This document shows positions 11,140 through 19,890 of a stretch of 64,000 bases of DNA, piece after piece. This DNA is from Nodosilinea sp. LEGE 07088. Lineage in GTDB: Bacteria > Cyanobacteriota > Cyanobacteriia > Phormidesmidales > Phormidesmidaceae. The number at the start of each line of letters is the position of its first letter. Position 1 is the first letter of the stretch. The DNA lies in the NCBI RefSeq assembly GCF_015207395.1, contig NZ_JADEWX010000015.1, forward strand, positions 1 to 64,000, read 5' to 3'. The notes under the pieces were generated by a model. The model saw nothing but the letters and a program-made list of their open reading frames with translations, had not been told where the DNA came from and ran no database searches. Made by a program: the position numbers and the translations under genes.

Positions 11140-12975
11140 ATGAATAATCAGGCGAGGAGTGCCCTCACTGTCTTAGCATCCAGTTTAGTTTTTGGTTTGG
11201 CTGGCCTTTGGCTTGCTCCCAACGAACCTAAAGCAGTTGCTGTCGGGGCGCTTACCGGGACAGTTGGAGCAATTGGATACACACAGCAAGATAACCGTCT
11301 CAGACAATTAGCTGCTCAGCAACGACGCCCTTTGAATAGAGCCCCTTCCCCTCGTCAACACCAGGTCACCAGTCAGAGTAATCGAACGACCAAAAACCTT
11401 GAAATAATCACCAAAACTACAGCAGACTACGGCACAAAAATCTCAGAAATTGAGCGTATTCTGCGTCATCAGGCTGGTCAAACCAAGCTGAGCCAAAACG
11501 AGATAAATCGCATCCGTAAACGGTTAGAGGAACTCGAGTTTCAAGGGGGTAGTGCTAGGGCTGGAGACGAGGGTGTCAATTCTGACTTTCAACCCATTGA
11601 GCTGAGATTGGAGGCTCTAGAGACTCAGATTCAGGCTATGATCTCCGGTCGTTCAACTTATCAGGTAGAAGTGCCCATTAGCGCCCCTGAAACAGAGGAC
11701 GACTCGCCTGAAGATGATGTTGCTCAGACCGTCATTCAGTGGTTTAACCTTAGGCAGATAGATGTTGAAAACTACTATGAACCAGATGCTAAGGTTGACG
11801 CATTGCTAGATGGTCTATCGCTTTACTTAGGGGAGCACTATACCACACTTAGACAGTTTCACTGGCGGCTACGAAATAGCGTAGGTCGAAGGGCGTACAT
11901 TAACCTGAATGAATGTAATCCGCGAGAAAAGAGCATTCATAATCAATTTCTAAAAAAACTACGTTCCTGCGATTATCTATCTTTTGGCAGGATGATCAAA
12001 GACAAAGATAGCAATGACTATATCCTTGCCGCTCCCTATAATCGTTCCGATGTGCAAGGTTTTCTAGATGGGGGTTGGTTTGAGCGCTTCGTTTACTACA
12101 AAGTCGTTGAGTTACTGAATTCAGAGGGGGTTGAATACCAATACCTCAGGAATCTAAAAATTATCTACCAGGGTAATCATAACGCTGAGATAGATTTATT
12201 TTTTCTGATTGATGGTAAACCCTTGCTGATTGAGTGTAAGGCAAGCCAAGACTGTGACATGACACAGATTACTGGTTACCGCGACAGACTCTATTTAGAA
12301 GGTGATCAAGTCCTTTTGGTGGCGCTAAATATAGATGATTCAGGGGCTCACCTGCGATCTAAAAACTGGAATGTTAATGTTGCTAATCAGGATTCTTTTT
12401 TAAGCTTTATTCGGGAAATTATTCCTGCTGAGGTCAGAACCCAATTAGATGCCATACCAGAAGAATCTGGGCTGGAGGCCGGTGAGGTTTTGCCTCACTC
12501 TGATGAACTTAATGAGTCTGTAGATGATGATTTGAAGAGTTTTTTCAAAGGTCGTGGGCTTAATCAATCGCCTGAAACCAGAAAAACTATTTTGATGTCG
12601 CTGATTCAATTCTTTGATGGTGCCCATGAGCCCATTGGGTTCAATGATCTTACTAAAATACTACGGGACAATATGCGAGATGGTTCTGCGATCGGGCGCA
12701 ATAAGATTCTAGAAGTTCTCAACTGTCTGCGCTATTCAGATATGTTCCGCGATGAAAAGAATAAACCTATTCGCGGGAATGTATCTCAGTTAATCTATGG
12801 TTTGTCTTCTGCAAAGCCAAAGACATTGGAAAGAAAATGTATTGAATTCTACGCCGATAAAGTGATTCAGCTTTTCGATTCTGACTTTTTTAAAGACGAT
12901 GATAACTGTCGCGAATTTGAGCGGCTAACAAATGGAGAAGTACCTGTGAAATACAAATCAAAACTGGATAGGTGA
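11140..12975 (+). CDS. Membrane-anchored protein with PD-(D/E)XK nuclease-like core
   Basis: 611 residues. Two short hydrophobic segments occupy residues 8-50 (LTVLASSLVFGLAGLWLA, then VGALTGTVGAIGY). A basic, coiled-coil-prone stretch follows to about residue 170. The core has AEIDLFF (Asp352), then LLIECK (Glu365, Lys367), the D-x12-E-x-K pattern of PD-(D/E)XK enzymes, followed by a helix with Gln (MTQITGYRDRL). It resembles the DUF1887/Card1-like nuclease fold, but I see no CARF sensor domain. The 150-residue C-terminal part is unassigned. The gene is visibly more AT-rich than plmA and polA, suggesting transfer. It may be a membrane-tethered nuclease effector; that role is inference. Confidence 0.75.
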   Translation: MNNQARSALTVLASSLVFGLAGLWLAPNEPKAVAVGALTGTVGAIGYTQQDNRLRQLAAQQRRPLNRAPSPRQHQVTSQSNRTTKNLEIITKTTADYGTKISEIERILRHQAGQTKLSQNEINRIRKRLEELEFQGGSARAGDEGVNSDFQPIELRLEALETQIQAMISGRSTYQVEVPISAPETEDDSPEDDVAQTVIQWFNLRQIDVENYYEPDAKVDALLDGLSLYLGEHYTTLRQFHWRLRNSVGRRAYINLNECNPREKSIHNQFLKKLRSCDYLSFGRMIKDKDSNDYILAAPYNRSDVQGFLDGGWFERFVYYKVVELLNSEGVEYQYLRNLKIIYQGNHNAEIDLFFLIDGKPLLIECKASQDCDMTQITGYRDRLYLEGDQVLLVALNIDDSGAHLRSKNWNVNVANQDSFLSFIREIIPAEVRTQLDAIPEESGLEAGEVLPHSDELNESVDDDLKSFFKGRGLNQSPETRKTILMSLIQFFDGAHEPIGFNDLTKILRDNMRDGSAIGRNKILEVLNCLRYSDMFRDEKNKPIRGNVSQLIYGLSSAKPKTLERKCIEFYADKVIQLFDSDFFKDDDNCREFERLTNGEVPVKYKSKLDR

Positions 12976-13027
12976 TACTTCCCAAGCCAAACTGATTACT
13001 AGATTAAACCCTATCATTGGTTTGTTG

Positions 13028-14233
13028 TTAAACCTCTAGTTGTACTGGCGTAATTCCCTCGCGCAAGGGCTTTTGCTGCTGCGTCCAGACCTGCTCAACT
13101 AGGGGGCCTACCATTGGTGAGCAGATACTGAGGCCCTGACGCAGCAGGCCAAAGCGACGCAATAGCTCACCCCGACTGGCCTCGTGGGCCTGAAGCCGTT
13201 GTGCCTCAATAATTTCCGGTTCTCGTTCGGCCTGAATACGACCTAAGGCCTGATCGATCGCGGTGGGATCGGGAGCGCCATCCTGCGCCGCCCTGAGCAC
13301 TGGCACCAGGTGATTGGCGGCCACAATCACGTCGCGCAGGGCCAGGTTAATGCCTTGCGCCCGCACGGGCGACATCGGGTGGGCGGCATCGCCGAGCAGC
13401 AGCAGGCCTGGACGATGCCAGCGATCGCAGCGGCCCACCACGACCGAGAGCCGCAGCGGCGGCGTAATCTCATCTTTTACGGTGCGAAAGTGATTCACTA
13501 GATCTGGCGGCACCAGGGCAGCAAACGTGGTTGCCCAGTCTTTTGGCTCGGTGGGTGCTTCTGGGTCAATGGCCCAGGCCAGGTGCATTTTGCCTGCCTC
13601 TGCCCCATGGAATAGGCTGAATACCCGCCCGCCCTTAACGACGGTGCAAAACCGATTGTCGGTCTCGTAGCTAGCGGGGGCGGGTAGCTTAAACCACAGC
13701 ACGTCGATGCTTTTGGGCTGGGTTTCGAGGGCTAACGCCCCCTGCTGGCGCATCGCCGAGGCGCGGCCATCGGCCCCGATCACCAGGTCGGCTTCTAGGG
13801 TGCGCCCGTTTGCTAGCAACACTCCCGCAACCCGGTCATTGCGCCAGAGCAGATCCTTGGCTGCGGTCCCAAAAATCCACTCGAAGCCAGGTTTGGCCTG
13901 GGCTACCTGCACCAGGGCCGATAGTAGTGGCGGCTGGGAGACCAGGGTACAGGGGCGATTGGCTCCCAGGGGTTCGTCGGCGCGAAACAGGCGGCGATCG
14001 TTGAGCCAAAATTCCCAGGCGCTGAGGGGGTGGTGAGGAATGGTCTCTAGTAGCGAATCGAGGCCCATTTGGTGCAGGGCGTCGAGGCCGCTGGGCATCA
14101 GCCCTTCGCCGCGAAACTGGCGCTGAAAGTCGCGGGCGGCTTCGATCAGGGTGACGGGGATGCCGCGGCGGGCCAGCAGTAGGGCCAGGGTGGCTCCGGT
14201 GGGGCCAGCTCCTGCGATAATCACTCTGGCCAT
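13028..14233 (-). CDS. FAD-dependent monooxygenase (PHBH/UbiH fold)
   Basis: 401-residue class A flavin monooxygenase. It has the N-terminal Rossmann motif VIIAGAGPTGATLA, the DG motif LVIGADGRASAMR, and the C-terminal GD motif LLLLGDAAHPMSPVRAQG that closes the FAD site. The enzyme uses NAD(P)H and O2 to hydroxylate an aromatic or polyketide-like substrate, which cannot be told from sequence. It is monocistronic and divergent from polA, 109 bases away. UbiH-like quinone hydroxylation is unlikely because cyanobacteria do not make ubiquinone. Confidence 0.88.
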   Translation of the reverse strand: MARVIIAGAGPTGATLALLLARRGIPVTLIEAARDFQRQFRGEGLMPSGLDALHQMGLDSLLETIPHHPLSAWEFWLNDRRLFRADEPLGANRPCTLVSQPPLLSALVQVAQAKPGFEWIFGTAAKDLLWRNDRVAGVLLANGRTLEADLVIGADGRASAMRQQGALALETQPKSIDVLWFKLPAPASYETDNRFCTVVKGGRVFSLFHGAEAGKMHLAWAIDPEAPTEPKDWATTFAALVPPDLVNHFRTVKDEITPPLRLSVVVGRCDRWHRPGLLLLGDAAHPMSPVRAQGINLALRDVIVAANHLVPVLRAAQDGAPDPTAIDQALGRIQAEREPEIIEAQRLQAHEASRGELLRRFGLLRQGLSICSPMVGPLVEQVWTQQQKPLREGITPVQLEV

Positions 14234-14342
14234 AATTTTATCAGCGCTACAGCAAAACCTCCGTTCAGAATAACGCTCGATGGCATGACCCTAGCCCCTC
14301 CCCTTACAATAGGGACTCATCCTTCGACGACTGGAACTCGCT

Positions 14343-17291
14343 GTGGCAGCACCCGCTTCTAAGGCCGACAAGCCCACTCTCAAGCCCACTCTTATGTTGG
14401 TGGATGGCCATTCCCTGGCCTTTCGCTCGTACTATGCCTTCGCCAAAAATGCCGACGGCGGCCTGCGCACCTCGACGGGCATCCCCACCAGCGTCTGCTA
14501 CGGCTTTCTCAAGTCGCTGCTCGACATGATGGAGGTGGAAAAGCCCCAGTACGCTGCCGTAGCCTTTGACCTGGCCCAGCCTACCTTTCGCCACGAGGCC
14601 GACGCCACCTACAAAGACGGTCGCCCCGAAGCTCCGGAGGGGTTTCTAGAGGATGTTGAGAACCTGAACGAACTGCTGACCGACTTTGGCCTCAATATCT
14701 ATGTGGCTCCCGGCTTTGAGGCCGACGATGTAATTGGCACCCTGGCGACTAAGGCCCTGGACGAAGGATTCTGCGTCAAAATTCTCAGTGGCGACCAGGA
14801 TCTGTTTCAGCTGATTGACCCCGACGAGTGCATCACCGTGCTGCACCTAGGCAACGCCTTTGCTAGGGGAGCCAAGAACGGTCTGGCCCAGGAATTCAAA
14901 ATTGAGCAAGTGAAGGCCAAGCTGGATATCTACCCCCACCAGGTAGTGGACTACAAGGCGCTATGCGGCGACTCGTCGGACAATATCCCCGGCGTCAAGG
15001 GCATTGGGGCTAAGACCGCCGCCAAGCTGCTGGCGGAGTATGGCGATTTGGATGCGATCTACGCCGACATCGACAATATCAAGGGTGCCACCCAGAAGAA
15101 GCTGATCGAGGGCAAAGAGTCGGCCTACCACTCGCGCTACATGGCCAAGATCGTCACCGATATCGATTTGCCCATCGACCTGGCCACCTGCAAGCTGGAG
15201 GGCTTTGACCCCGACGTGGTGATTCCAGCGCTCAAAAAGCTGGAGTTTCAGAACTTTGTCAACCGCTTGGGCAAGCTGCAAACTGCTTTTGGGGGGAGGG
15301 CGGCAGAGAAGACGGCGAGTCAGGCTCTGCATTCAGGAGACAGGAGTCAGGAGGCCAGCCGTGAGGATGCTGGTGGTGCTGACGTGGCTTTCTTTACGGC
15401 AGAAGAAACCGACAGCGCCCAGGGAGTGGATGAGGTGGCGATCGCACCCCAGATCATTACTACCGAAGCCCAGCTCTACGAACTGCTCGACATTCTCTCG
15501 GCGCAAAAGAACCCCGCCACCCCCGTTGCCTGGGACACCGAGACCACCTCGCTGGAGCCACGGGATGCCACCCTAGTGGGCCTGGGCTGCTGCTGGGGTA
15601 CCGGGCGAGACGAGATGGCCTATATTCCCGTCGGCCATAGCGAGGGCAAAAATCTACCCCTAAAGATGGTGCTAGATGCCCTGCGCCCCATTCTCGAAGA
15701 CGACGAGTTTCCCAAGGCGCTGCAAAATGCCAAGTACGATCGCCTGGTACTGCGTCACCAGGGCATTGCTCTGGCGGGGGTGGTCTTTGACACCATGCTG
15801 GCCAGCTACGTGCTCAACCCCGAAACCACCCACAACCTGACGGATTTGAGCCTGCGCTACCTCAACCTTGTCGCCCAGAGCTATGAGGATCTGGTGCCCA
15901 AGGGCAAGACCATTGCCGATGTGGCGGTGGCGGCAGCCGCCATCTACTGCGGGGCCGATGTCCACACCACCTACCTGCTGGTGCCCCAGCTCCAGGCCGA
16001 GCTGGACGGCGTACCCGACCTCAAAACCCTGTTCACCGAGGTCGAGCTGCCCCTGGAGCCGGTACTGGCCGAGATGGAATCTATTGGCATTCGGGTTGAC
16101 CCCGACTACCTGGCGAATTTTTCCAAGCAGCTGGAAACCGACCTGGCCCGCCTGGAGAAAACCGCCTACGAAGCGGCCGGAGAAACCTTTAACCTGGCCT
16201 CGCCCAAGCAGCTGAGTGAACTCCTGTTTGAAAAGCTGGGCTTGGACAAGCGCAAGTCACGCAAAAACAAATCTGGCGGCTACTCCACCGATGCCTCCAC
16301 CCTGGAAAAGCTCCAGGGCGACCACGCCGTAGTGGATCTGGTGGTGGAGCACCGCACCCTCTCCAAGCTGAAATCAACCTATGTCGATGCCCTACCCACC
16401 CTGATTCGCCCCGACACCCACCGGGTGCACACCGACTTTAACCAGGCGGTGACGGCCACCGGGCGGCTGTCGTCGTCGAACCCGAACCTGCAAAATATCC
16501 CCATTCGCACAGCCTTTAGTCGGCAGATTCGGGCGGCCTTCATTCCTGAAACCGGCTGGCGGCTGGTGGCGGCAGACTATTCGCAGATTGAACTGCGCAT
16601 TCTGGCTCACCTCAGCGGCGAGCCAGTGCTGGTGGAGGCCTACAACAACAACGATGACGTCCACACTCTGACCGCCCGGCTGCTATTCGAGAAAGATGAG
16701 ATCAGCTCAGAAGAACGACGGGCGGGTAAGGTGATCAACTTTGGCATTATCTACGGCATGGGGGCGGTGCGCTTTGCCCGCGAGGCCGGGGTGAGCCGTG
16801 CTGAGGCCAAGACCTTTATCGATCGCTACTACGATCGCTACCCTAAAGTCTTCGAGTACCTGCAACAGATGCAGCGGGAGGCGATCGCCCTCGGCTACGT
16901 GCAGACCATCTGCGGACGGCGGCGGTACTTTAACTTTACCGATGGCAAGCTGCGATCGCTCAAGGGCAGCGACCCCGCGACCATCGACCTCGACACCCTC
17001 CGCACCAATGGCTATGACGCGGGCTCGCTGCGGGCCGCCGCCAACGCCCCGATTCAGGGCAGCAGCGCCGATATTATCAAAATTGCCATGATTCGCCTGC
17101 ACGAGTTACTGAAAGACTATGAGGCCAACCTGCTGCTGCAAGTCCACGACGAACTGGTGTTTGAAGTGCCTCCTGCCGAGTGGGAGGCGCTAGAGCCTAA
17201 AATTACTGCCGTGATGGAGTCGGCAGTGGCCCTGAAGGTGCCTCTCAGGGTCGAGGCCCATGCTGGCCCCAACTGGATGGAGACCAAGTAA
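14343..17291 (+). CDS. polA: DNA polymerase I
   Basis: 982 residues with three domains: 5'-3' exonuclease (residues about 15-310; LMLVDGHSLAFRSYYAF, GVKGIGAKTAAKLL), 3'-5' exonuclease (about 380-570) and polymerase (about 600-982). Polymerase motifs A (DYSQIELRILAHLSGEP), B (RRAGKVINFGIIYGMGA) and C (LLQVHDELVFEVP) are intact. Proofreading looks active: AWDTETTSL, NAKYDRLVL and YCGADVHTT keep the acidic metal ligands and Tyr. The linker before the proofreading domain contains heptamer-repeat DNA (15334-15354). Initiation is probably at GTG 14343; an ATG at 14394 would remove only the poorly conserved tail. Confidence 0.97.
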   Translation: MAAPASKADKPTLKPTLMLVDGHSLAFRSYYAFAKNADGGLRTSTGIPTSVCYGFLKSLLDMMEVEKPQYAAVAFDLAQPTFRHEADATYKDGRPEAPEGFLEDVENLNELLTDFGLNIYVAPGFEADDVIGTLATKALDEGFCVKILSGDQDLFQLIDPDECITVLHLGNAFARGAKNGLAQEFKIEQVKAKLDIYPHQVVDYKALCGDSSDNIPGVKGIGAKTAAKLLAEYGDLDAIYADIDNIKGATQKKLIEGKESAYHSRYMAKIVTDIDLPIDLATCKLEGFDPDVVIPALKKLEFQNFVNRLGKLQTAFGGRAAEKTASQALHSGDRSQEASREDAGGADVAFFTAEETDSAQGVDEVAIAPQIITTEAQLYELLDILSAQKNPATPVAWDTETTSLEPRDATLVGLGCCWGTGRDEMAYIPVGHSEGKNLPLKMVLDALRPILEDDEFPKALQNAKYDRLVLRHQGIALAGVVFDTMLASYVLNPETTHNLTDLSLRYLNLVAQSYEDLVPKGKTIADVAVAAAAIYCGADVHTTYLLVPQLQAELDGVPDLKTLFTEVELPLEPVLAEMESIGIRVDPDYLANFSKQLETDLARLEKTAYEAAGETFNLASPKQLSELLFEKLGLDKRKSRKNKSGGYSTDASTLEKLQGDHAVVDLVVEHRTLSKLKSTYVDALPTLIRPDTHRVHTDFNQAVTATGRLSSSNPNLQNIPIRTAFSRQIRAAFIPETGWRLVAADYSQIELRILAHLSGEPVLVEAYNNNDDVHTLTARLLFEKDEISSEERRAGKVINFGIIYGMGAVRFAREAGVSRAEAKTFIDRYYDRYPKVFEYLQQMQREAIALGYVQTICGRRRYFNFTDGKLRSLKGSDPATIDLDTLRTNGYDAGSLRAAANAPIQGSSADIIKIAMIRLHELLKDYEANLLLQVHDELVFEVPPAEWEALEPKITAVMESAVALKVPLRVEAHAGPNWMETK
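15334..15354. repeat. CAGGAGN heptamers inside the polA linker
   Basis: CAGGAGA, CAGGAGT and CAGGAGG stand in tandem within the coding sequence. They encode part of the linker SGDRSQEASRED between the 5'-3' and 3'-5' exonuclease domains. Three heptamers add 21 bases and so keep the frame. Confidence 0.7.
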
Positions 17292-17425
17292 AGACAGGCT
17301 TGAATCTGCGATCGCCCCAGGAAGAGGACACCTCAGCCGATGAGCAGGCCCAGGTCGAGGCGGCTGGGTTGAGCGATGTCAACATTTCCGTGAAGCCTAA
17401 CGGCATTACCCCAGACTTGACCGAT

Positions 17426-18001
17426 TCAAGATAGGGGCAAAACCTGCTCAGGCACATCGATCAACTCGGCGGGTGGATAGAGCGGCGCACTCGGCGGGTG
17501 AAGCTGCCAAATCTCTTCGGGGCTGATGATAGGTGAAATCTCCTGCTCCCAATCGCCGCCACCAACGCTGATAGGTGTGTCAACAACGGTTGCTCCCAAC
17601 AGGTTGAGATAGTCCATAGAGGCTCCGGTCACATCTGTAGAGTAGAGCTGAGCTTCGGTGAAATTAACATAGTCGAGATCGGCATTGACTAGAGTGGTTT
17701 GGCTTAGAAAAGCTCTAGTCAAATTGGCAGCCGTTAAATTTGCTTGGGTCAAATTTGCCCTTTCTAGATTGGCCCCAGACAGGTCAGCTCCGGTGAGGTT
17801 AGCGTGGTGCAGATTAGCGCCCATTAGATCAGCCCCCCTCAGATCGACCCAGGACAGATCGCAGCCTGGGCATTGATTGAGAATCAATAGCCTGCGGACA
17901 TTGGAAGTTTGCAGATCGACCAAGGGGGGTTCAGCGAGAACCGGGGTGGCCAGCAGCAACATCGATAGCCCAGGCCATAACGCAAAATATTTACAACGCA
18001 T
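17426..18001 (-). CDS. Secreted pentapeptide-repeat protein
   Basis: 191 residues from the ATG at 18001, which has a near-perfect AGGAGG 4-9 bases upstream; the longer frame to 18082 lacks one. A signal peptide (YFALWPGLSMLLLATPVLA) precedes about nine pentapeptides (GADLMGANLHHANLTGADLS and onward) that form a right-handed beta-helix. The lead-in LLILNQCPGCDLSWVDL, with a C-x2-C pair, is common in secreted cyanobacterial pentapeptide proteins. The tail is Pro/Glu-rich and unstructured. Function is unknown; the location is periplasmic or lumenal. Confidence 0.85.
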   Translation of the reverse strand: MRCKYFALWPGLSMLLLATPVLAEPPLVDLQTSNVRRLLILNQCPGCDLSWVDLRGADLMGANLHHANLTGADLSGANLERANLTQANLTAANLTRAFLSQTTLVNADLDYVNFTEAQLYSTDVTGASMDYLNLLGATVVDTPISVGGGDWEQEISPIISPEEIWQLHPPSAPLYPPAELIDVPEQVLPLS

Positions 18002-18160
18002 GTTTCCTCCTTTTAGCCTGGCTGTACGGCCACCAGCTAATGAGATAGGTGCTGCCTCAAAAGAGAAGCCGCCGCGAGCCATGCCTTGAATAGCGCCTTT
18101 TTACTACATAGAAATATAAGTAGAAAAAGGACAATTGATGATGGAGTAGCTTCTTTGGTA

Positions 18161-18198
18161 GGAGTGGACTAGAAAGCTACCGCTTTCTAGTCCACTCC
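18161..18198. repeat. Perfect 17-bp stem hairpin, 4-base loop
   Basis: GGAGTGGACTAGAAAGC and its exact reverse complement flank a TACC loop. The flanking A18160-T18199 extends the stem to 18 bp. There is no T-run after it on either strand. It lies between the divergent pentapeptide and serpin genes, so it is not needed as a terminator for either. It may be a palindromic mobile repeat or a leader structure. Confidence 0.75.
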
Positions 18199-18290
18199 TT
18201 GATCCTGACATGAATCGGAGCTGCTAGATGATTTGTGCAATCAATCGCAGCAAACTTAGGTAGTTTCTGAGAAAGAAGATACCCCCAGGT

Positions 18291-18312
18291 AGGGGCGCAG
18301 GGCCTGCGCCCT
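18291..18312. repeat. Palindromic GGGGC...GCCC repeat
   Basis: AGGGGCGCAGGGCCTGCGCCCT has 9-bp arms around one base and is preceded by GT, giving the GTAGGGGC start shared by the family. Other members are at 27341-27366, 35306-35334 and 46291-46316. Confidence 0.65.
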
Positions 18313-18359
18313 CGAGAGAAAGCAAAATTTTCGGGTATTTTCGTTTCCAGAATTGTCCT

Positions 18360-18425
18360 TAGCTTGGCGTGGTTGCCGAAGGGAATGACCCACAGCCAGC
18401 CTTCCTCAAACGCACCGACCCTCAT
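18360..18425 (-). pseudogene. Possible fragment of a flavin-dependent halogenase-like gene
   Basis: Twenty-two codons read FEEGWLWVIPFGNHAKL after a short lead. W-x-W-x-I-P is the signature of flavin-dependent halogenases and their oxidoreductase relatives, and the flanking residues also fit. The frame loses similarity at once downstream and runs into the palindrome at 18291. No FAD-binding start is present. It is a small decayed piece at most, and chance similarity is possible. Confidence 0.35.
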
Positions 18426-18460
18426 TTACTCCCTTACCCATCCACCCATCTACCCAAACA
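18424..18460. repeat. CCCATCCACCCATCTACCC-type short repeat
   Basis: This is the reverse complement of the GTGGATGGGTAGG family seen at 3854, 6190 and 19822. It abuts the halogenase-like remnant. Confidence 0.5.
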
Positions 18461-18538
18461 GTTTCCATTCTTGAAACCATCCTGAGCAGTCTGCTCCGCC
18501 ATGGCAAGGTAAGGACAGCGTTACTTGATACCCTTGCC

Positions 18539-19822
18539 ATGGAACACCGATGGATGGGCTGGGCCGCCCTGGGCAGCGGACTAGCGGCCCTGCTGTTAGG
18601 CTGCACCCAGATTCAGGCTCAGCCGCCCTTAGCCTCTGAACCCGCCCCCTACAACCCTACGGGTTTACCCTCTCCCGAGTTAACCCAGGCCCCTACCGTG
18701 GATAGCGAACTTACCCAGGCCCAATTGGACTTTGGCCTCACCCTGTTTGAGCACCTGCGACAGGCCAGCCCTGAGCAAAACGTGCTGGTGTCGCCCACTA
18801 GCGTTGCCCTGGCTCTCGCCCTGGTCTACAACGGCGCAGGCGGTGAGACCCAGGCCGCGATCGCCGACGCGCTCCAGATCCGGGGGCTAGACCTAGATCA
18901 GATCAACCAGGGCAACCAGGCCATCACCCAGCACCTGGCCCAGCTCGATTCTGAGGTAGCGCTGGAGATTGCCAACTCGCTATGGATTAACGAGCAGCTG
19001 CCAGTCCGCGATGACTACATCGAACGCATGCAGGTCGCCTACGCTGCCGAAGTAGCCGCTCTAGACTTTGGCCTACCTGCCGCTAGCGATCGCATCAACG
19101 CCTGGGTCAAAGAGCACACCCGCGATCGCATTCCCACCATCGTCGAGCAGCTGCCCGCCGATCAGCTGTTGGTGCTGGCCAACGCCGTCTATTTCAAGGG
19201 AGCCTGGAGCGAAGCCTTTGACCCCGATCGCACCCGCGATCGCCCCTTTACCCTGGCCAACGGCGACACCATTGAGCATCCCCTGATGGCCCAAGACGAC
19301 GACTATCTCTATGTGGAAACTGACCAGTTTCAGGCGGTCAGCCTGCCCTACGGCAACGAGTCACTCAGCTTTGAGGTGATTTTGCCTGCCCCCGACACCG
19401 ACCTGGCCACGGTGGCGACTCAGCTCGACGCTGAAACCTGGCAGGGCTGGATGAACCAAATGCGATCGCGCCCCGGCGAAGTGCAGCTGCCCAAGTTCCA
19501 GTTTGAGTACGAGGCCAACCTGATTCCCACCCTTGATGCCATGGGCATGGGCATTGCCTTTGAGGCAGGACAAGCCGATTTCTCGGGCCTTACCCCCCTC
19601 GATGCTTTCATCAACCAGGTGCGCCACAAGACCTTCATTGAGGTCAACGAAACCGGCACCGAAGCCGCCGCCAGCACGGCCATCGGCATCATGCCCACCT
19701 CGATTCAGATGCCGCCCGAGCCACCGTTTCAGATGGTGGTCGATCGCCCCTTTTTGGCCGCCATCCGCGATCGCCAAACCGGTACGCTGCTGTTTGTTGG
19801 GGCGATCGTAGACCCGAGGTAG
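18539..19822 (+). CDS. Serpin, lipoprotein type
   Basis: 427-residue serine (or cysteine) protease inhibitor. The N-terminus ends in a lipobox (ALLLGC), so it should be anchored outside the cytoplasm. Serpin blocks are clear: NVLVSPTSVALALALVYNGA, then VLANAVYFKGAWSEAF. The reactive-loop hinge is NETGTEAAASTAIGI, followed by PFQMVVDRPFLAAIRD and LLFVGAIVDP. The hinge keeps small residues at P15-P9, as in inhibitory serpins. The loop after it (MPTSIQMPPE) points to a bond near Pro-Thr-Ser or Gln-Met, but P1 cannot be fixed. The only protease genes in the window are the TPR-CHAT gene and the broken trypsin-like gene at 37-41 kb. Confidence 0.92.
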   Translation: MEHRWMGWAALGSGLAALLLGCTQIQAQPPLASEPAPYNPTGLPSPELTQAPTVDSELTQAQLDFGLTLFEHLRQASPEQNVLVSPTSVALALALVYNGAGGETQAAIADALQIRGLDLDQINQGNQAITQHLAQLDSEVALEIANSLWINEQLPVRDDYIERMQVAYAAEVAALDFGLPAASDRINAWVKEHTRDRIPTIVEQLPADQLLVLANAVYFKGAWSEAFDPDRTRDRPFTLANGDTIEHPLMAQDDDYLYVETDQFQAVSLPYGNESLSFEVILPAPDTDLATVATQLDAETWQGWMNQMRSRPGEVQLPKFQFEYEANLIPTLDAMGMGIAFEAGQADFSGLTPLDAFINQVRHKTFIEVNETGTEAAASTAIGIMPTSIQMPPEPPFQMVVDRPFLAAIRDRQTGTLLFVGAIVDPR

Positions 19823-19872
19823 GCGGGTGGATGGGTAGGCGGGTGGATGGGTAGGCGGGTAGACAGGCTCAT
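19822..19872. repeat. Tandem TAGGCGGGTGGATGGG repeat
   Basis: Just over two and a half 16-base units (GTAGGCGGGTGGATGG) start at the serpin stop codon. It is the longest copy of the family also found in rca and after uraH. Confidence 0.75.
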
Positions 19873-19890
19873 GCTCATTCACTCATCCAC

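Noticed and set aside
17293-17432. Open plus-strand frame of about 45 codons after polA (LNLRSPQEEDTSADEQ, VNISVKPNGITPDLTDS)
   Set aside because: No start codon or ribosome-binding site; too short to call, though the wording is protein-like and it may be a remnant.
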